This document shows positions 47,417-55,710 of a stretch of 64,000 nucleotides of DNA, in pieces. The notes beneath the pieces are model-generated. The model saw only the letters and a program-made list of their open reading frames with translations, ran no database searches and had not been told where the DNA came from. How positions within the stretch are numbered: position 1 is the first letter of the stretch; each line of letters opens with the position of its first letter. This DNA comes from Sodalis sp. dw_96. GTDB lineage: Bacteria; Pseudomonadota; Gammaproteobacteria; Enterobacterales; Enterobacteriaceae. The position numbers and the translations under genes are program-made. Where the stretch lies: NCBI RefSeq assembly GCF_018449575.1, contig NZ_JAAVUT010000011.1:116871-180870 (forward strand), written 5' to 3'.

Positions 47417-47977
47417 ATGAATAGCACTGTAGCACTGCATGCCGATCCGCTGGTTTGGGGCCACGGACCTAAGGTTTTCGAGGTTTTCCTTGAACCCACC
47501 TGTCCTTTTTCGGTGCGTGCGTTTAATAAGTTTGATGATTTGCTGGCTAAAGCGGGAGAAGATCGGATGACGCTGAAAATCCGACTTCAATCCCAGCCAT
47601 GGCATATGTATTCCGGCGTTATCGTTCGTTATATCCTGGCCGCTTCCACGCTGCCGGCCGGCAAAGCCGATGCTAAGGCGGTGCTGAAGGCCGTGGCGGA
47701 TCACCGGGAAGAGTTCGAATTCACCGATCATTGCGCCGGCCCCAATATGGACGCCACGCCCAATGATATTCTGGCCCGTTTGAAGCGCTACAGCGGGGTG
47801 GACGCCTATGCGCCCTTTGCCCGGCCCGAGCTGCAGGCCGAGGTCAAATGGCACTGCAAATATGCCCGCTAAAATGGGATTCACGTCTCGCCCACGTTTA
47901 TGATAAACGGACTTGTGCAACCGGATATCGGCAGCGGCGACGATATCAGCGAATGGGCAAAACGGATCCTGGCGTAA
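47417..47977 (+). pseudogene. DsbA-like thioredoxin-fold protein interrupted by an in-frame TAA
   Basis: The frame from ATG 47417 runs 151 codons to TAA 47870-47872 and then continues in the same frame with NGIHVSPTFMINGLVQPDIG and ISEWAKRILA to TAA at 47977. The continuation contains the thioredoxin-fold cis-proline element (VSPTFMINGLV), so the intact protein had about 186 residues. The N-terminal part reads FEVFLEPTCPFSVRAFNKFD, where only the first position of the usual CxxC is Cys (CPFS), then SQPWHMYSGVIVRYILAAS. Without the cis-proline strand the fold would be incomplete. Either a recent nonsense mutation or stop readthrough is possible. It lies 13 bases after larB, same strand, but with more GC-rich codons, so it is probably not part of that pathway. 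Confidence 0.8.
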
Positions 47978-48284
47978 TGCCAACCTGACATAGAACAAGA
48001 AAGCCCGCCGCGATGTCAAACGCGGGCTATGCCAAATAGACATGCGATTTTTATCACCCATCGCACCCCCCACTGTGCTCCAACTCTCTGAATTCCCGCC
48101 AAAACCAGCTGATGGTGAGTCCGATTTTTGCGGCCGCATGGTAATGTTCCCCAACCAGATACCTGCGGGGCTGCTTCCAGCAAGCCAGAGGTTTAAATTC
48201 ACATTCACATGAATACCGGAATTCATCTTCAGCTTTCTCGTCTATGCCGGTGCATATCTTTTTTTGTCCCGTTATAATCCGAAT
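47978..48284. other. Intergenic region with a minus-strand hairpin
   Basis: About 300 bases. AGCCCGC (48002-48008) and GCGGGCT (48022-48028) form a seven-base stem. Read on the minus strand it is followed by a T-rich tail (TTTCTTGTTC), so it could end a minus-strand transcript. An 84-codon minus frame (48054-48308) lies just upstream of it in that direction but resembles nothing known. It may be a gene remnant. Confidence 0.35.
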
Positions 48285-48319
48285 TATAGGTTTGCACCTA
48301 TATAGCATTTCACCTATAA
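48285..48319 (+). promoter_or_regulatory. higBA promoter with overlapping operator dyad
   Basis: TATAGGT (48285-48291) and ACCTATA (48296-48302) form a perfect seven-base dyad. A third half-site ACCTATA lies at 48312-48318. A promoter fits over it: TTTGCA at 48291-48296, a 17-base spacer, and TATAAT at 48314-48319. The ribosome site AAAGGGAG follows at 48321-48328. Binding of the antitoxin across the -35 and -10 elements would give autorepression. Confidence 0.65.
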
Positions 48320-48334
48320 TGAAAGGGAGTTCTT

Positions 48335-48688
48335 GTGTGGAACATGAATACCACGGACAGGTTTGACCGCTGGTTGAGCAGGTTAAACGATATCGACCGG
48401 GCCAGTGTACTCGCGGCGCTTATAGTACTGCGGGAAAAAGGTCCCATGTTGTGCAGACCCTATGCCGACACGGTCAAAGGTTCCCGCTACTGCAACATGA
48501 AAGAGTTGCGAATTCAGAGCCGGGGCGATCCGCTACGGGCATTTTTCATCTTTGATCCGCATCGTACCGGCATTTTGCTTTGCGCGGGCAGCAAGGTCGG
48601 TGATGAAAAGCGCTTTTACCATGAGATGATCCCGGTTGCAGACGGTGAATTCACGGACTATCTGAATAATGAAGAGAATGAGGAGTAA
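48335..48688 (+). CDS. higB: RelE/HigB-family mRNA interferase toxin
   Basis: A 117-residue toxin of the HigB (phage Gp49-like) group. The start is GTG 48335, six bases after GGGAG; an in-frame ATG lies three codons later. Diagnostic segments are FDRWLSRLNDIDRASVLAAL, GSRYCNMKELRIQSRGDPLRAFFIFD (trimmed reading) and ILLCAGSKVGDEKRFYHEMIP, matching the core of toxins that cleave mRNA on the ribosome. Toxin-first gene order followed by an XRE antitoxin is characteristic of higBA. The last residues are acidic (EENEE). Confidence 0.9.
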   Translation: MWNMNTTDRFDRWLSRLNDIDRASVLAALIVLREKGPMLCRPYADTVKGSRYCNMKELRIQSRGDPLRAFFIFDPHRTGILLCAGSKVGDEKRFYHEMIPVADGEFTDYLNNEENEE

Positions 48689-48692
48689 TTAT

Positions 48693-48995
48693 ATGGGCAG
48701 AACGCTGGAACAGCTTCTTGCGGATGAAAAACCGGAAGTTGTGGCAAATGCGCAGGCGATGGCTACGGAAATCCTGCTGAATATTCACCTGGCCGAACTG
48801 CGTGAGAAGGTGCAGAAAACCCAGGTGGAAATGGCTCAGGCGCTAGGGTTAAAACAGCCGACCGTGGCGGGAATGGAGAAACCGGGTCGTGACCTGAAAC
48901 TTTCCACCCTTAAGCGCTATGTCGAGGCTACCGGCGGTAAGCTGAACCTTGATGTTGAACTGCCGGATGGCTCTCATTACGGGTTCACCCTGTGA
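48693..48995 (+). CDS. higA: HigA-family XRE antitoxin
   Basis: The 100-residue antitoxin starts at ATG 48693, with GAGGAG a few bases upstream and four bases after the toxin stop; an in-frame ATG at 48669 lies inside higB. The helix-turn-helix covers about residues 45-75 (TQVEMAQALGLKQPTVAGME, then STLKRYVEATGG). The C-terminal strand LNLDVELPDG is typical of HigA proteins paired with Gp49-like toxins. It neutralises the toxin and represses the promoter upstream. It overlaps nothing and ends about 190 bases before the convergent amidohydrolase gene. Confidence 0.9.
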   Translation: MGRTLEQLLADEKPEVVANAQAMATEILLNIHLAELREKVQKTQVEMAQALGLKQPTVAGMEKPGRDLKLSTLKRYVEATGGKLNLDVELPDGSHYGFTL

Positions 48996-49187
48996 ACCAC
49001 AGACTCCTCCGGCGGCTAATGATGATGAGAAAAAACAGTGAGGTTGCGGCAGTTGGCGAATTTGGCAGCCAATCGCGGAGATACAGGCATGAGCAAGCGA
49101 GTCAGGCAATGTATAGCTTGCTTCAATCCCGACCGGTTTACTGCGGACGTGAATCGATTGTCCCGCGCCGGGGCGGGATTTCACTGA

Positions 49188-50732
49188 TTAACGGCGGGAT
49201 GACGGCGCGTAGAAGGGTTCGCGGGGCGTTTCCTGCTCCAGGTAATGACGGTAAAAGTCTTTAACATGCGGGAACACCGCTTTGCCCATTTCGCGGCGCG
49301 CTTGTTCGTCAGCGGTGCGGGGAGCTGCCAGCTTGCGTGCGATTTCCTCAAGCACGGCGGCGCGATCCACCCGGGTAAACCGTCCCCGGTGGCAGACTTC
49401 CTCGCCGGCGATAAAGACGCTTTCGATATCCTTGGCGCGTGCCCGCTGCACCAGCACATCCAGCAGGGGGATATCGTCGTCCTGGTACGGCCAGGTGATG
49501 CTTTGCCAGTCAAACAGCACTGCATCCGCCAGTTTTCCCGGCTCCAGTCGACCGATCCGGCCGGCGAACGGGGTGGTTTTTGCGCCGCCTTCCGTCGCCA
49601 TGCGCAGGATTTCGCCGCAGGACGGCACTTGGTCGTCGTCCATGCCCGGCACGCGGTGCACCCGTAGCGCCAGACGCATCTCCTGCAGCATATCGCGATC
49701 TTCGTTGATGCCCGCCTCATCCAGCCCCAGTCCTACGGTCAACCCATGCCGGCGGAAAGCGTTCAGCGGGGCAACGCCGCTGCGCAGGCGTAAATTAGAG
49801 CTGCAGTTATGGCACACGCAGGTGCCGGTAGCCGCCGCCAGTTCAATATCGGCCTCGTTCAACCAGACGCCGTGCCCAAGGGTTAGCGCCGGCCCCAGCA
49901 AATCCAGCCTGTGCAGGTGCGCCAAGGCCGTGGTGCCGGTGCGCCGGCGCGCGTACTCACGCTGGTAGGCGGTTTCCACCAGATGCATATGCATCGGCAC
50001 GCCGGCGTTATCCGCCTCCGCTTTGATCGCCTGTAGCGCCTCGTCGCTGCACCAGTGTAAATTGGCGGGGGCCAATTGGATTTTTGTGAGGGACTGCCCC
50101 TGGTTATCCGCCGTCAGCATGCGGAACAATTTCAGGTGTTCTTCCAGCGGCAGCCGCTGTTTTTTCAGATGCGCCGCCAGCTGAGGCTGAATTTCCGGCG
50201 GTACGCGGGCCACGAATTGCTCATCGGCCTCATAGACCAGCAAATTTTGCTCGCGCACCGCGAAGCTGTAGGAAGCGCGCATACCCATCTCGCGGTAGGC
50301 GGCAAGCACCGCGCCGGCCGCCTGGTGCAGGGTTTCCAGCGTTCCCGGACGCCAGCCGTGGATATGCTGGACCGTGGTGATGCCGGAGGCGACCATCTCA
50401 AAAGCGGAATAGAGCGTATCCAGCCGCAAATCCACCTCACGCGCGCCCATGCGGCTGGCAAACCACAGCTCCAGGGCATAATCGGGGGAACCCAGTTGCA
50501 GCGGGGTCAGGCCCACATGATGATGGCTGTTGACAAATCCCGGCAGCAGCACGTGTTGCATTGAACCGAAGCGTCGAGCCTGCGGATACGCGGCGATCAA
50601 ATCATCGGCTTTACCGATGTCCCGGATGACGCCGTCTTTTTGGTAAAGCGCGCCCTGTTCAACCGCGATCGGGCGGCCGTCCTCGCCGATCCCCTGGATC
50701 AGGGTGCCTGCCAGTATCAATGATTCAGACAT
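49188..50732 (-). CDS. Amidohydrolase-family deaminase (cytosine deaminase / chlorohydrolase type)
   Basis: A 514-residue metal-dependent hydrolase of the AtzB/TrzA/guanine-deaminase-like superfamily. The ATG at 50732 has AGGA six bases upstream; a longer open frame to 50864 runs into the nitrilase gene and is not used. Metal ligands are visible as GFVNSHHHVGL (HxH), MHMHLVETA, LGHGVWLNEADIE and GLGLDEAGINED. The C-terminal ~60 residues, rich in Arg and Glu, are a helical extension. Likely chemistry is deamination or ring-amine hydrolysis of an N-heterocycle or ureide. It closes a five-gene operon after an ABC importer and a nitrilase; substrate unknown. Confidence 0.87.
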   Translation of the reverse strand: MSESLILAGTLIQGIGEDGRPIAVEQGALYQKDGVIRDIGKADDLIAAYPQARRFGSMQHVLLPGFVNSHHHVGLTPLQLGSPDYALELWFASRMGAREVDLRLDTLYSAFEMVASGITTVQHIHGWRPGTLETLHQAAGAVLAAYREMGMRASYSFAVREQNLLVYEADEQFVARVPPEIQPQLAAHLKKQRLPLEEHLKLFRMLTADNQGQSLTKIQLAPANLHWCSDEALQAIKAEADNAGVPMHMHLVETAYQREYARRRTGTTALAHLHRLDLLGPALTLGHGVWLNEADIELAAATGTCVCHNCSSNLRLRSGVAPLNAFRRHGLTVGLGLDEAGINEDRDMLQEMRLALRVHRVPGMDDDQVPSCGEILRMATEGGAKTTPFAGRIGRLEPGKLADAVLFDWQSITWPYQDDDIPLLDVLVQRARAKDIESVFIAGEEVCHRGRFTRVDRAAVLEEIARKLAAPRTADEQARREMGKAVFPHVKDFYRHYLEQETPREPFYAPSSRR

Positions 50733-50754
50733 AGGAAATCCTGTTAGAGTAAGA

Positions 50755-51633
50755 TTATCGCACCCAGCCGTGCGGTACGGGACCAAACAAATCGCCGCGG
50801 CGACGGTCGAAAAAGCGCATTTGCCTGCGAATCTCAACGAGTCGCCGGTAATCCAGCGTGGCATTCACCTCGCCCGGACCCTGCAAACGGGGACGGTGGG
50901 CCAACAACGCGCCGTCGGCATTGATTACGCACGACTCGCCGTAGTTATCCGTCGCCATACCCTCCAGCCACTCCTCGCCCACTTTATTGGCGCATATCAC
51001 CATCAGGCCGTTTTCATTGGCATGGGTGCGCAGTTCACCTAAAAAGAACGCCGGATCATCGCCGCCGCTGCCGGCGACAGGCACGATCACCAGTTCTGCC
51101 CCCGCCTGGCGCAGTCCACGCCAGCATTCAGGCATACGGCGGTCATAACAGATCAATACCCCACAACGCCAGCCCTCGACCTCAAAGATTTGCAGCCCGT
51201 CCCCGGGGCTAAAATGCGCGGCCTCGTCATAACCCGGCGGCGGATAATCGCTCACCGGCAAATGCAGTTTCCGGGACAGGGCGCCGTTGCCCAGCCGTTG
51301 CCCCAGGCGGTCAAAACCGATAACCGCGTTGTAGTACTGGCCACTTTGGCTATCGTGTTCGTAGAGCGGCAGTAAAATGGCGCACCCCAGCCGTTGGGCC
51401 AACTGCGCGCACCAGGCGGCGCTTTCACCCTCGACCGATTCGGCCCAGCGGCGGTATTTTTCCGCGGGCGCCGCGCAAAAATAGGGCGTCAGCGCCAGTT
51501 CGGGCAGCGCCACCAGCCGCGCCCCGGCTTGCGCCGCTCGGGTAATGGACGCCTCCAGCATTCGGCGATTAAGCGCCAGATCCTCTTTGCCCGGCGGCAT
51601 TTGCAGCGCGGCAACCGGCAGTGAGGGCTTCAT
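50755..51633 (-). CDS. Carbon-nitrogen hydrolase (nitrilase superfamily)
   Basis: A 292-residue nitrilase-fold amidase. The Glu-Lys-Cys triad is visible as Glu in LVALPELALTPYF, Lys in RKLHLPVSDYPPPGYDE and Cys in GVLICYDRRMPECW. The closest functional groups are N-carbamoylputrescine amidohydrolase and beta-ureidopropionase, which release ammonia and CO2 from carbamoyl compounds. Its ATG shares one base with the ATPase stop (TGATG in the reading strand), so it is translated as part of the importer operon. With the deaminase it could strip nitrogen stepwise from an imported ureide or pyrimidine-like molecule. Confidence 0.9.
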   Translation of the reverse strand: MKPSLPVAALQMPPGKEDLALNRRMLEASITRAAQAGARLVALPELALTPYFCAAPAEKYRRWAESVEGESAAWCAQLAQRLGCAILLPLYEHDSQSGQYYNAVIGFDRLGQRLGNGALSRKLHLPVSDYPPPGYDEAAHFSPGDGLQIFEVEGWRCGVLICYDRRMPECWRGLRQAGAELVIVPVAGSGGDDPAFFLGELRTHANENGLMVICANKVGEEWLEGMATDNYGESCVINADGALLAHRPRLQGPGEVNATLDYRRLVEIRRQMRFFDRRRGDLFGPVPHGWVR

Positions 51634-52439
51634 CAGCCCGCCTCCTGTTCGGCAAAGGCGCGATCCACTTCATCGCGCAGCAAATCAATGAGATGATCGC
51701 TGAGCTGGTGGAATACCGGGCTTTTAGGATCGCGCGGACGCGGCAGATCGATGGGGATGATTTCTTTAATGCCCCCTGGACGCGCGGTAAAAACCACTAC
51801 GCGATCCGCCAGCGCGACGGCTTCATCGATATGGTGAGTGACAAAAATCATAGATACGCCGGTTTGCCGCCAGATGCGGATGAGAAAATCCTGCATTTTC
51901 GATCGCGTTTGCACATCCAGGGCCGCAAAGGGTTCATCCAGCAGCAGCGCCTCAGGATTGAGCGCCAGCGCCCTGGCCATCGCCACGCGCTGGCGCATGC
52001 CGCCGGAAAGCTGATCCGGTCGTTTATCCGCGGCATCGGCCAGCCCGACGTTTTGCAGGATGGCCTGCGCCCGTTTCAGCCGTTGCTCTTTGGACATACC
52101 CTGCATCTTCAGGCCGAAGGCGACGTTTTCCGCCACCGTGAGCCAGGGATAGAGCGAGGCTTCCTGAAAGACAAATCCGCGATCGGTGCCCGGCTGGGAT
52201 ACCTCGGCGCCGCCGCAGCGAATCCACCCTTCGCTCACCGATTCCAGCCCGGCAATCATATGCAGCAGGGTGCTTTTTCCGCAGCCGCTGGGGCCGAGCA
52301 GCACGACAAATTCCCCTCGCGCCACCTGTAAATCGACATTTTTCAGCGCAATGACCGCGGCGCCATCTGCGTCGGTCCAAACCTTGCCCACGCTGGTGCA
52401 ATCAATCAGCGGCGGCTGTGGGGTGATGCTCTGCGTCAT
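51633..52439 (-). CDS. ABC transporter ATP-binding protein (SsuB/TauB/ThiZ family)
   Basis: A 268-residue importer ATPase. Walker A is GPSGCGKST, the signature LSGGMRQRVAMARAL, Walker B LLLDEPFAALDVQTR, and the H-loop VTHHIDEA. The Q-loop sits in GFVFQEASLYPWLTV. It overlaps the permease stop by four bases upstream and touches the nitrilase start downstream. The nitrate/sulfonate/taurine and pyrimidine-precursor importers share this ATPase type, so the sequence alone does not define the substrate. Confidence 0.93.
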   Translation of the reverse strand: MTQSITPQPPLIDCTSVGKVWTDADGAAVIALKNVDLQVARGEFVVLLGPSGCGKSTLLHMIAGLESVSEGWIRCGGAEVSQPGTDRGFVFQEASLYPWLTVAENVAFGLKMQGMSKEQRLKRAQAILQNVGLADAADKRPDQLSGGMRQRVAMARALALNPEALLLDEPFAALDVQTRSKMQDFLIRIWRQTGVSMIFVTHHIDEAVALADRVVVFTARPGGIKEIIPIDLPRPRDPKSPVFHQLSDHLIDLLRDEVDRAFAEQEAG

Positions 52440-53356
52440 TTCTGGCCTCCGGCGCGGTTTTCAGGCACCCAGTAAAGGAGTTTTTTCTGCACATAGCGCA
52501 ACAGCTGATCGAAAACAAATCCGGTGACGCCGATAATGGTCATGGTGAAAAACGACAGGCTTGAATTGAACGTGTTGCGCGCCTGCATGACGATTTGCCC
52601 AAGCCCGCTGCCGACGCCGGTCGCTTCCGCCACCAGCACAATCATCCAGGCGCCGAAAAGGTTCATGCGCAACACGAAGAATAACGCCGGCAGGATGGCG
52701 GGGATAATGACGTAACGGAAGGTTTGCGCCCGGGTAGCCCCCATGACCGCCGCGACGTTGAGATGGGTTTTGCTCACCCCCTCAATCTGGCTGATGGTGG
52801 ATACCGTCATCACGAAAAACAGCGAAATAAATACCATGAATATCGCCGGCGGGTTGCCTATGCCGAAGATAAAGATGGCCACCGGCAGCCAGGCGATGGG
52901 AGAGATGGGCGCCAGCAGGGTGATGGTCGGCAGCACCAGCTTGCCGAACAGACGGAAATAGCAAATCGCCAGGCCGCACGCCAGGCTCAGGATAAAACCC
53001 AGGGCCAGGCCGGCCATCACGCGTCCCACCGTGGCGAGGATGGTTTTTCCCAACGACAATAGCGCGGTATCGTTGGTGACCTGGCCGATAACGTCGGTGG
53101 GGATAAAGTACTGTGCCTGCTGGGCAAAATTCGCCAGGAAGATATGCGGCGGCGGCAACAACAGCGGATTCAGCGCTCCAACAGCCCAAAGCGCTTCCCA
53201 GATCCCGGCAAACAGGGCGACGGAAGCCACGCCCCAGCCCAGACGCGAGCAAAAGGCCGTCCAGCCGCGGCGACGGGCTCTTTTCAGCGGAGGATTGATG
53301 GCCACCGGCGAAACGCCGGTGGCCTTAACCGGCTTTTGCAGGGTATTCACATTCAT
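52436..53356 (-). CDS. ABC transporter permease (SsuC/TauC/ThiX family)
   Basis: A 306-residue permease with a long basic N-terminal tail (PLKRARRRGW) and about six membrane helices. The EAA-like coupling loop is HLNVAAVMGATRAQTFRYVI followed by IPAILPALFF. ISPIAWLPVAIFIFGIGNPPAIF matches sulfonate/nitrate-type permeases. Start and stop each overlap neighbouring genes by four bases, so stoichiometric synthesis with the binding protein and ATPase is expected. Confidence 0.92.
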   Translation of the reverse strand: MNVNTLQKPVKATGVSPVAINPPLKRARRRGWTAFCSRLGWGVASVALFAGIWEALWAVGALNPLLLPPPHIFLANFAQQAQYFIPTDVIGQVTNDTALLSLGKTILATVGRVMAGLALGFILSLACGLAICYFRLFGKLVLPTITLLAPISPIAWLPVAIFIFGIGNPPAIFMVFISLFFVMTVSTISQIEGVSKTHLNVAAVMGATRAQTFRYVIIPAILPALFFVLRMNLFGAWMIVLVAEATGVGSGLGQIVMQARNTFNSSLSFFTMTIIGVTGFVFDQLLRYVQKKLLYWVPENRAGGQK

Positions 53357-54402
53357 GCGCTTTTCAGCCCCAGCGAACGATACAGGTCGGGATTTTCCTT
53401 GATCACCTCATTGAGCAATGACCAGTCGAAGATATCCGCTCCCGGCACCTTCTGGATGTAACGCAGCTCTTTCAGGTTATTGGCGCGTTGCAGGATAAAA
53501 TTCTGGTTCTGCCGCTGGTCAATCATCGCCGGCTGTTTGGCCGCGGCATCAAGGGTGGCCTCATAGCTGGTCTTGAAGTATTTGCCCACCGTATCCTTGA
53601 CCGCCGAGGCCCGATCGGTTTCCTCCTGATGCTGGCCAATCATCATGCCCTTGATCAAAGCCTTCACCGCCTCGCGATTCTCGGCCAGGACCGAGGCGCG
53701 CACCGCCAGCACGCAATCGCTATAGTTTTTTCCATAAATGTCCACGCCGTCGGAAAGCCGGACGGCCCCCGGACGCGCCTGCAATGCCTGGGTCGCGTAG
53801 GGCTCGATATGGCACATGGCGTCGATATTGCCATTGATAAACGCCTGGGCCAGCTCCGGCGAAGTGCCGAAGTAGCGGACCTTGACGTCGGCAAAATTCA
53901 TGCCCGCTTTCTTGAGATAATCATAAGGCAGCATTTCCAGCGTATCCGCCTGGAAGGTTCCCAGCGTTTTGCCGCGCAGCTTTTCGGCGGAATCAATGCC
54001 CTGCTGGGTAACAATCACGCAGCCTTGCACTCCGGAACCGGCGACGATCTTGATCGGCGCCCCCTGGGCGTAAAGCGTGATAAAGTTGGTGTAAGGCACT
54101 ACGGTCACGTCCACCAGCCCGGCGCCGAACAACGCGGCAATATCGGCGTTGGTAGGGGTAGTGACAAAGTCCAGCGCGACGTTCTTCGCCAACCCGCGCT
54201 CTTTTACCAGGAAGAACGGACAGTTGCATAACCCCGTTCCATGAGTTGCCTTGAAGGTGGTGATATCGGCCGCCAGGGCGGGGCTACTGATAAGGTATTT
54301 GCTTAATGCCAGGCCGCCGGCCGCCAGCGCGCTGTGTTTGAGAAAATGGCGGCGATTGATATCAAAGCCGTTAAGCCGCGGTAAAACCGGTTTTGTTGAC
54401 AT
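53353..54402 (-). CDS. Tat-exported ABC substrate-binding protein (NMT1/SsuA family)
   Basis: A 349-residue binding protein with a twin-arginine signal: NRRHFLKHSALAAGGLALS starts near residue 16, with a cleavage region PALA about residue 41-44. Tat export implies it folds, or binds a ligand or cofactor, in the cytoplasm, which is uncommon for this family in enterics. Core motifs are ATHGTGLCNCPFFLVKERGL, GAGLVDVTVVPYTNFITLYA and FINGNIDAMCHIEPYATQAL. The two nearby cysteines in LCNCPF are unusual and may bind a metal or form a disulfide. It is the first of the overlapping importer genes. Confidence 0.88.
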   Translation of the reverse strand: MSTKPVLPRLNGFDINRRHFLKHSALAAGGLALSKYLISSPALAADITTFKATHGTGLCNCPFFLVKERGLAKNVALDFVTTPTNADIAALFGAGLVDVTVVPYTNFITLYAQGAPIKIVAGSGVQGCVIVTQQGIDSAEKLRGKTLGTFQADTLEMLPYDYLKKAGMNFADVKVRYFGTSPELAQAFINGNIDAMCHIEPYATQALQARPGAVRLSDGVDIYGKNYSDCVLAVRASVLAENREAVKALIKGMMIGQHQEETDRASAVKDTVGKYFKTSYEATLDAAAKQPAMIDQRQNQNFILQRANNLKELRYIQKVPGADIFDWSLLNEVIKENPDLYRSLGLKSA

Positions 54403-54506
54403 AACCTTTGTCTCCTGGTGTTGATAAAACAGCGAACGCCCCCGGCCTGGTAAGACTTGATGGCCGACGGGTGGCTTCGCGGCCTGGTGTTCGTCGTAGC
54501 CGCGTG

Positions 54507-55400
54507 CTATAGCGGGTATTCTGTAGCCGTTTGCGCCAGCATGGCGGATAAGCGGCTGAAATCGAGCACCGAACAGGGGTCATCCGGCGGCGTCAGCCTG
54601 CCCATCGCGACAAGTGCCTGAAACCGGTTGATGATGACGCCGCCAAGCGGGCGTATATCGATTTGTGGCGGTTGCCGCGCCAGGCCCTTCATCAGCACCG
54701 CCAGCGGAACGCCGGGGTAAAAACCAGCCACGCTTGACAGCGTGCCCCGGGGGTCTGCCTTTATGGCGTTTTCCGCCTCTAGCAGGGCCTTGATCACCGC
54801 GTCCACCACATCCGGGTGCTGCTGTAAAAAACGTTGGCGCGTGACCAATACGGTATCGGGATAATCGGCTCCCCAGACGTCGGCGGCGTCGCACATTTTT
54901 TTAAACCCCAGCTCTTCGAGCTGGCTAATCATCGGCTCGATAAAGGTGCAGGCATCTATTTCACGCCGCCGCATGGCGGTTATAGCCTGAGGCAGGGTGT
55001 CAAAATAACGGATATCGCAGTGCTCCCGGGCGCCCTGATAACGGTCGATGGCCTCATACAGCAGCACTTCCATCGGATCCTCGAAAAAGGTGCCGAAGCG
55101 CAGGGCGGCGGGAGCCGTAGCCACGCTGTCGGGATGGATCATTACCGCCATGCCGCCAACGCCGCTGCCCGCGATAATCCTCAGTGGGTCCGCCGCGCCG
55201 TAATCGCTGAGGGGTTGGGTGAATCCCGTGGTGCCAATCTGCGCCGCGCCGCTTCTGAGCAAGGCAATGGTTGACGACGTGCCGCTGAGCTTCGGCACCG
55301 TCACGGTTAATCCCCGATCGCGAAAAAACCCCCATGCTTGCGCAACGAATAAGGGCAGATTGGAAAGGGCTTCACCGTGAGCCAGCAGCAATTCAGTCAT
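54507..55400 (-). CDS. Leaderless SsuA/NMT1-type binding-protein homologue
   Basis: A 297-residue protein with the NMT1/SsuA binding fold (LPLFVAQAWGFFRDRGL, SGTSSTIALLRSGAAQIGTT, REIDACTFIEPMISQLE). It starts directly with the fold, with no signal peptide. An in-frame TGA lies eleven codons upstream of the ATG, so a hidden leader is excluded in this frame. It is therefore probably cytoplasmic: a ligand sensor, an enzyme such as an HMP-P synthase-type relative, or a decayed binding protein. It is 104 bases upstream of the Tat-exported binding protein on the same strand and appears paralogous to it. Confidence 0.78.
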   Translation of the reverse strand: MTELLLAHGEALSNLPLFVAQAWGFFRDRGLTVTVPKLSGTSSTIALLRSGAAQIGTTGFTQPLSDYGAADPLRIIAGSGVGGMAVMIHPDSVATAPAALRFGTFFEDPMEVLLYEAIDRYQGAREHCDIRYFDTLPQAITAMRRREIDACTFIEPMISQLEELGFKKMCDAADVWGADYPDTVLVTRQRFLQQHPDVVDAVIKALLEAENAIKADPRGTLSSVAGFYPGVPLAVLMKGLARQPPQIDIRPLGGVIINRFQALVAMGRLTPPDDPCSVLDFSRLSAMLAQTATEYPL

Positions 55401-55710
55401 GTCAGTGTTCCACAGAATGCAAAAATATTGTCAACAATCGTCTGCGGCAGCATGGCGTCAAAATGGTTGTTGCAGAGGATATCGGATAGTTTTGACAATA
55501 AGATCATGTAAAATTGAAGTCAATAATTATTTAAATTGTTCATCAGTTTTATTTTTGTGATATGCATTACTTATGTATAGCGTTTGACCGCCGAAAGTGA
55601 AGGAAAATAAGTAATGAAAAAAAAAGCGCCTAAGGCGCTCTTTTTACACAATAAAACCTGCGGATTAATGAAGGCGGTAAATCAAGGAAGAGGCGCCAGG
55701 TATAAGAAAT
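55401..55710. other. Intergenic region between the GntR gene and the importer operon
   Basis: About 310 bases, AT-rich from 55480 to 55620, holding the promoter of the minus-strand importer operon and the terminator of the GntR gene (listed separately). No coding sequence is recognised. Confidence 0.55.
55621..55645 (-). terminator. Rho-independent terminator of the GntR gene (probably bidirectional)
   Basis: AGCGCC (55625-55630) and GGCGCT (55634-55639) form a stem with a TAA loop. On the minus strand it is followed by a run of T from the A-stretch at 55617-55625; on the plus strand CTTTTT follows. It lies about 65 bases after the GntR stop in the direction of transcription. Confidence 0.8.

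Noticed and set aside
48054..48308. 84-codon minus-strand frame upstream of higB
   Set aside because: It covers the higBA promoter/operator and resembles no family; kept only as a remark because a terminator-like hairpin follows it.
50733..50864. N-terminal extension of the amidohydrolase
   Set aside because: It would overlap the nitrilase gene; the start at 50732 has AGGA and gives a standard family N-terminus.
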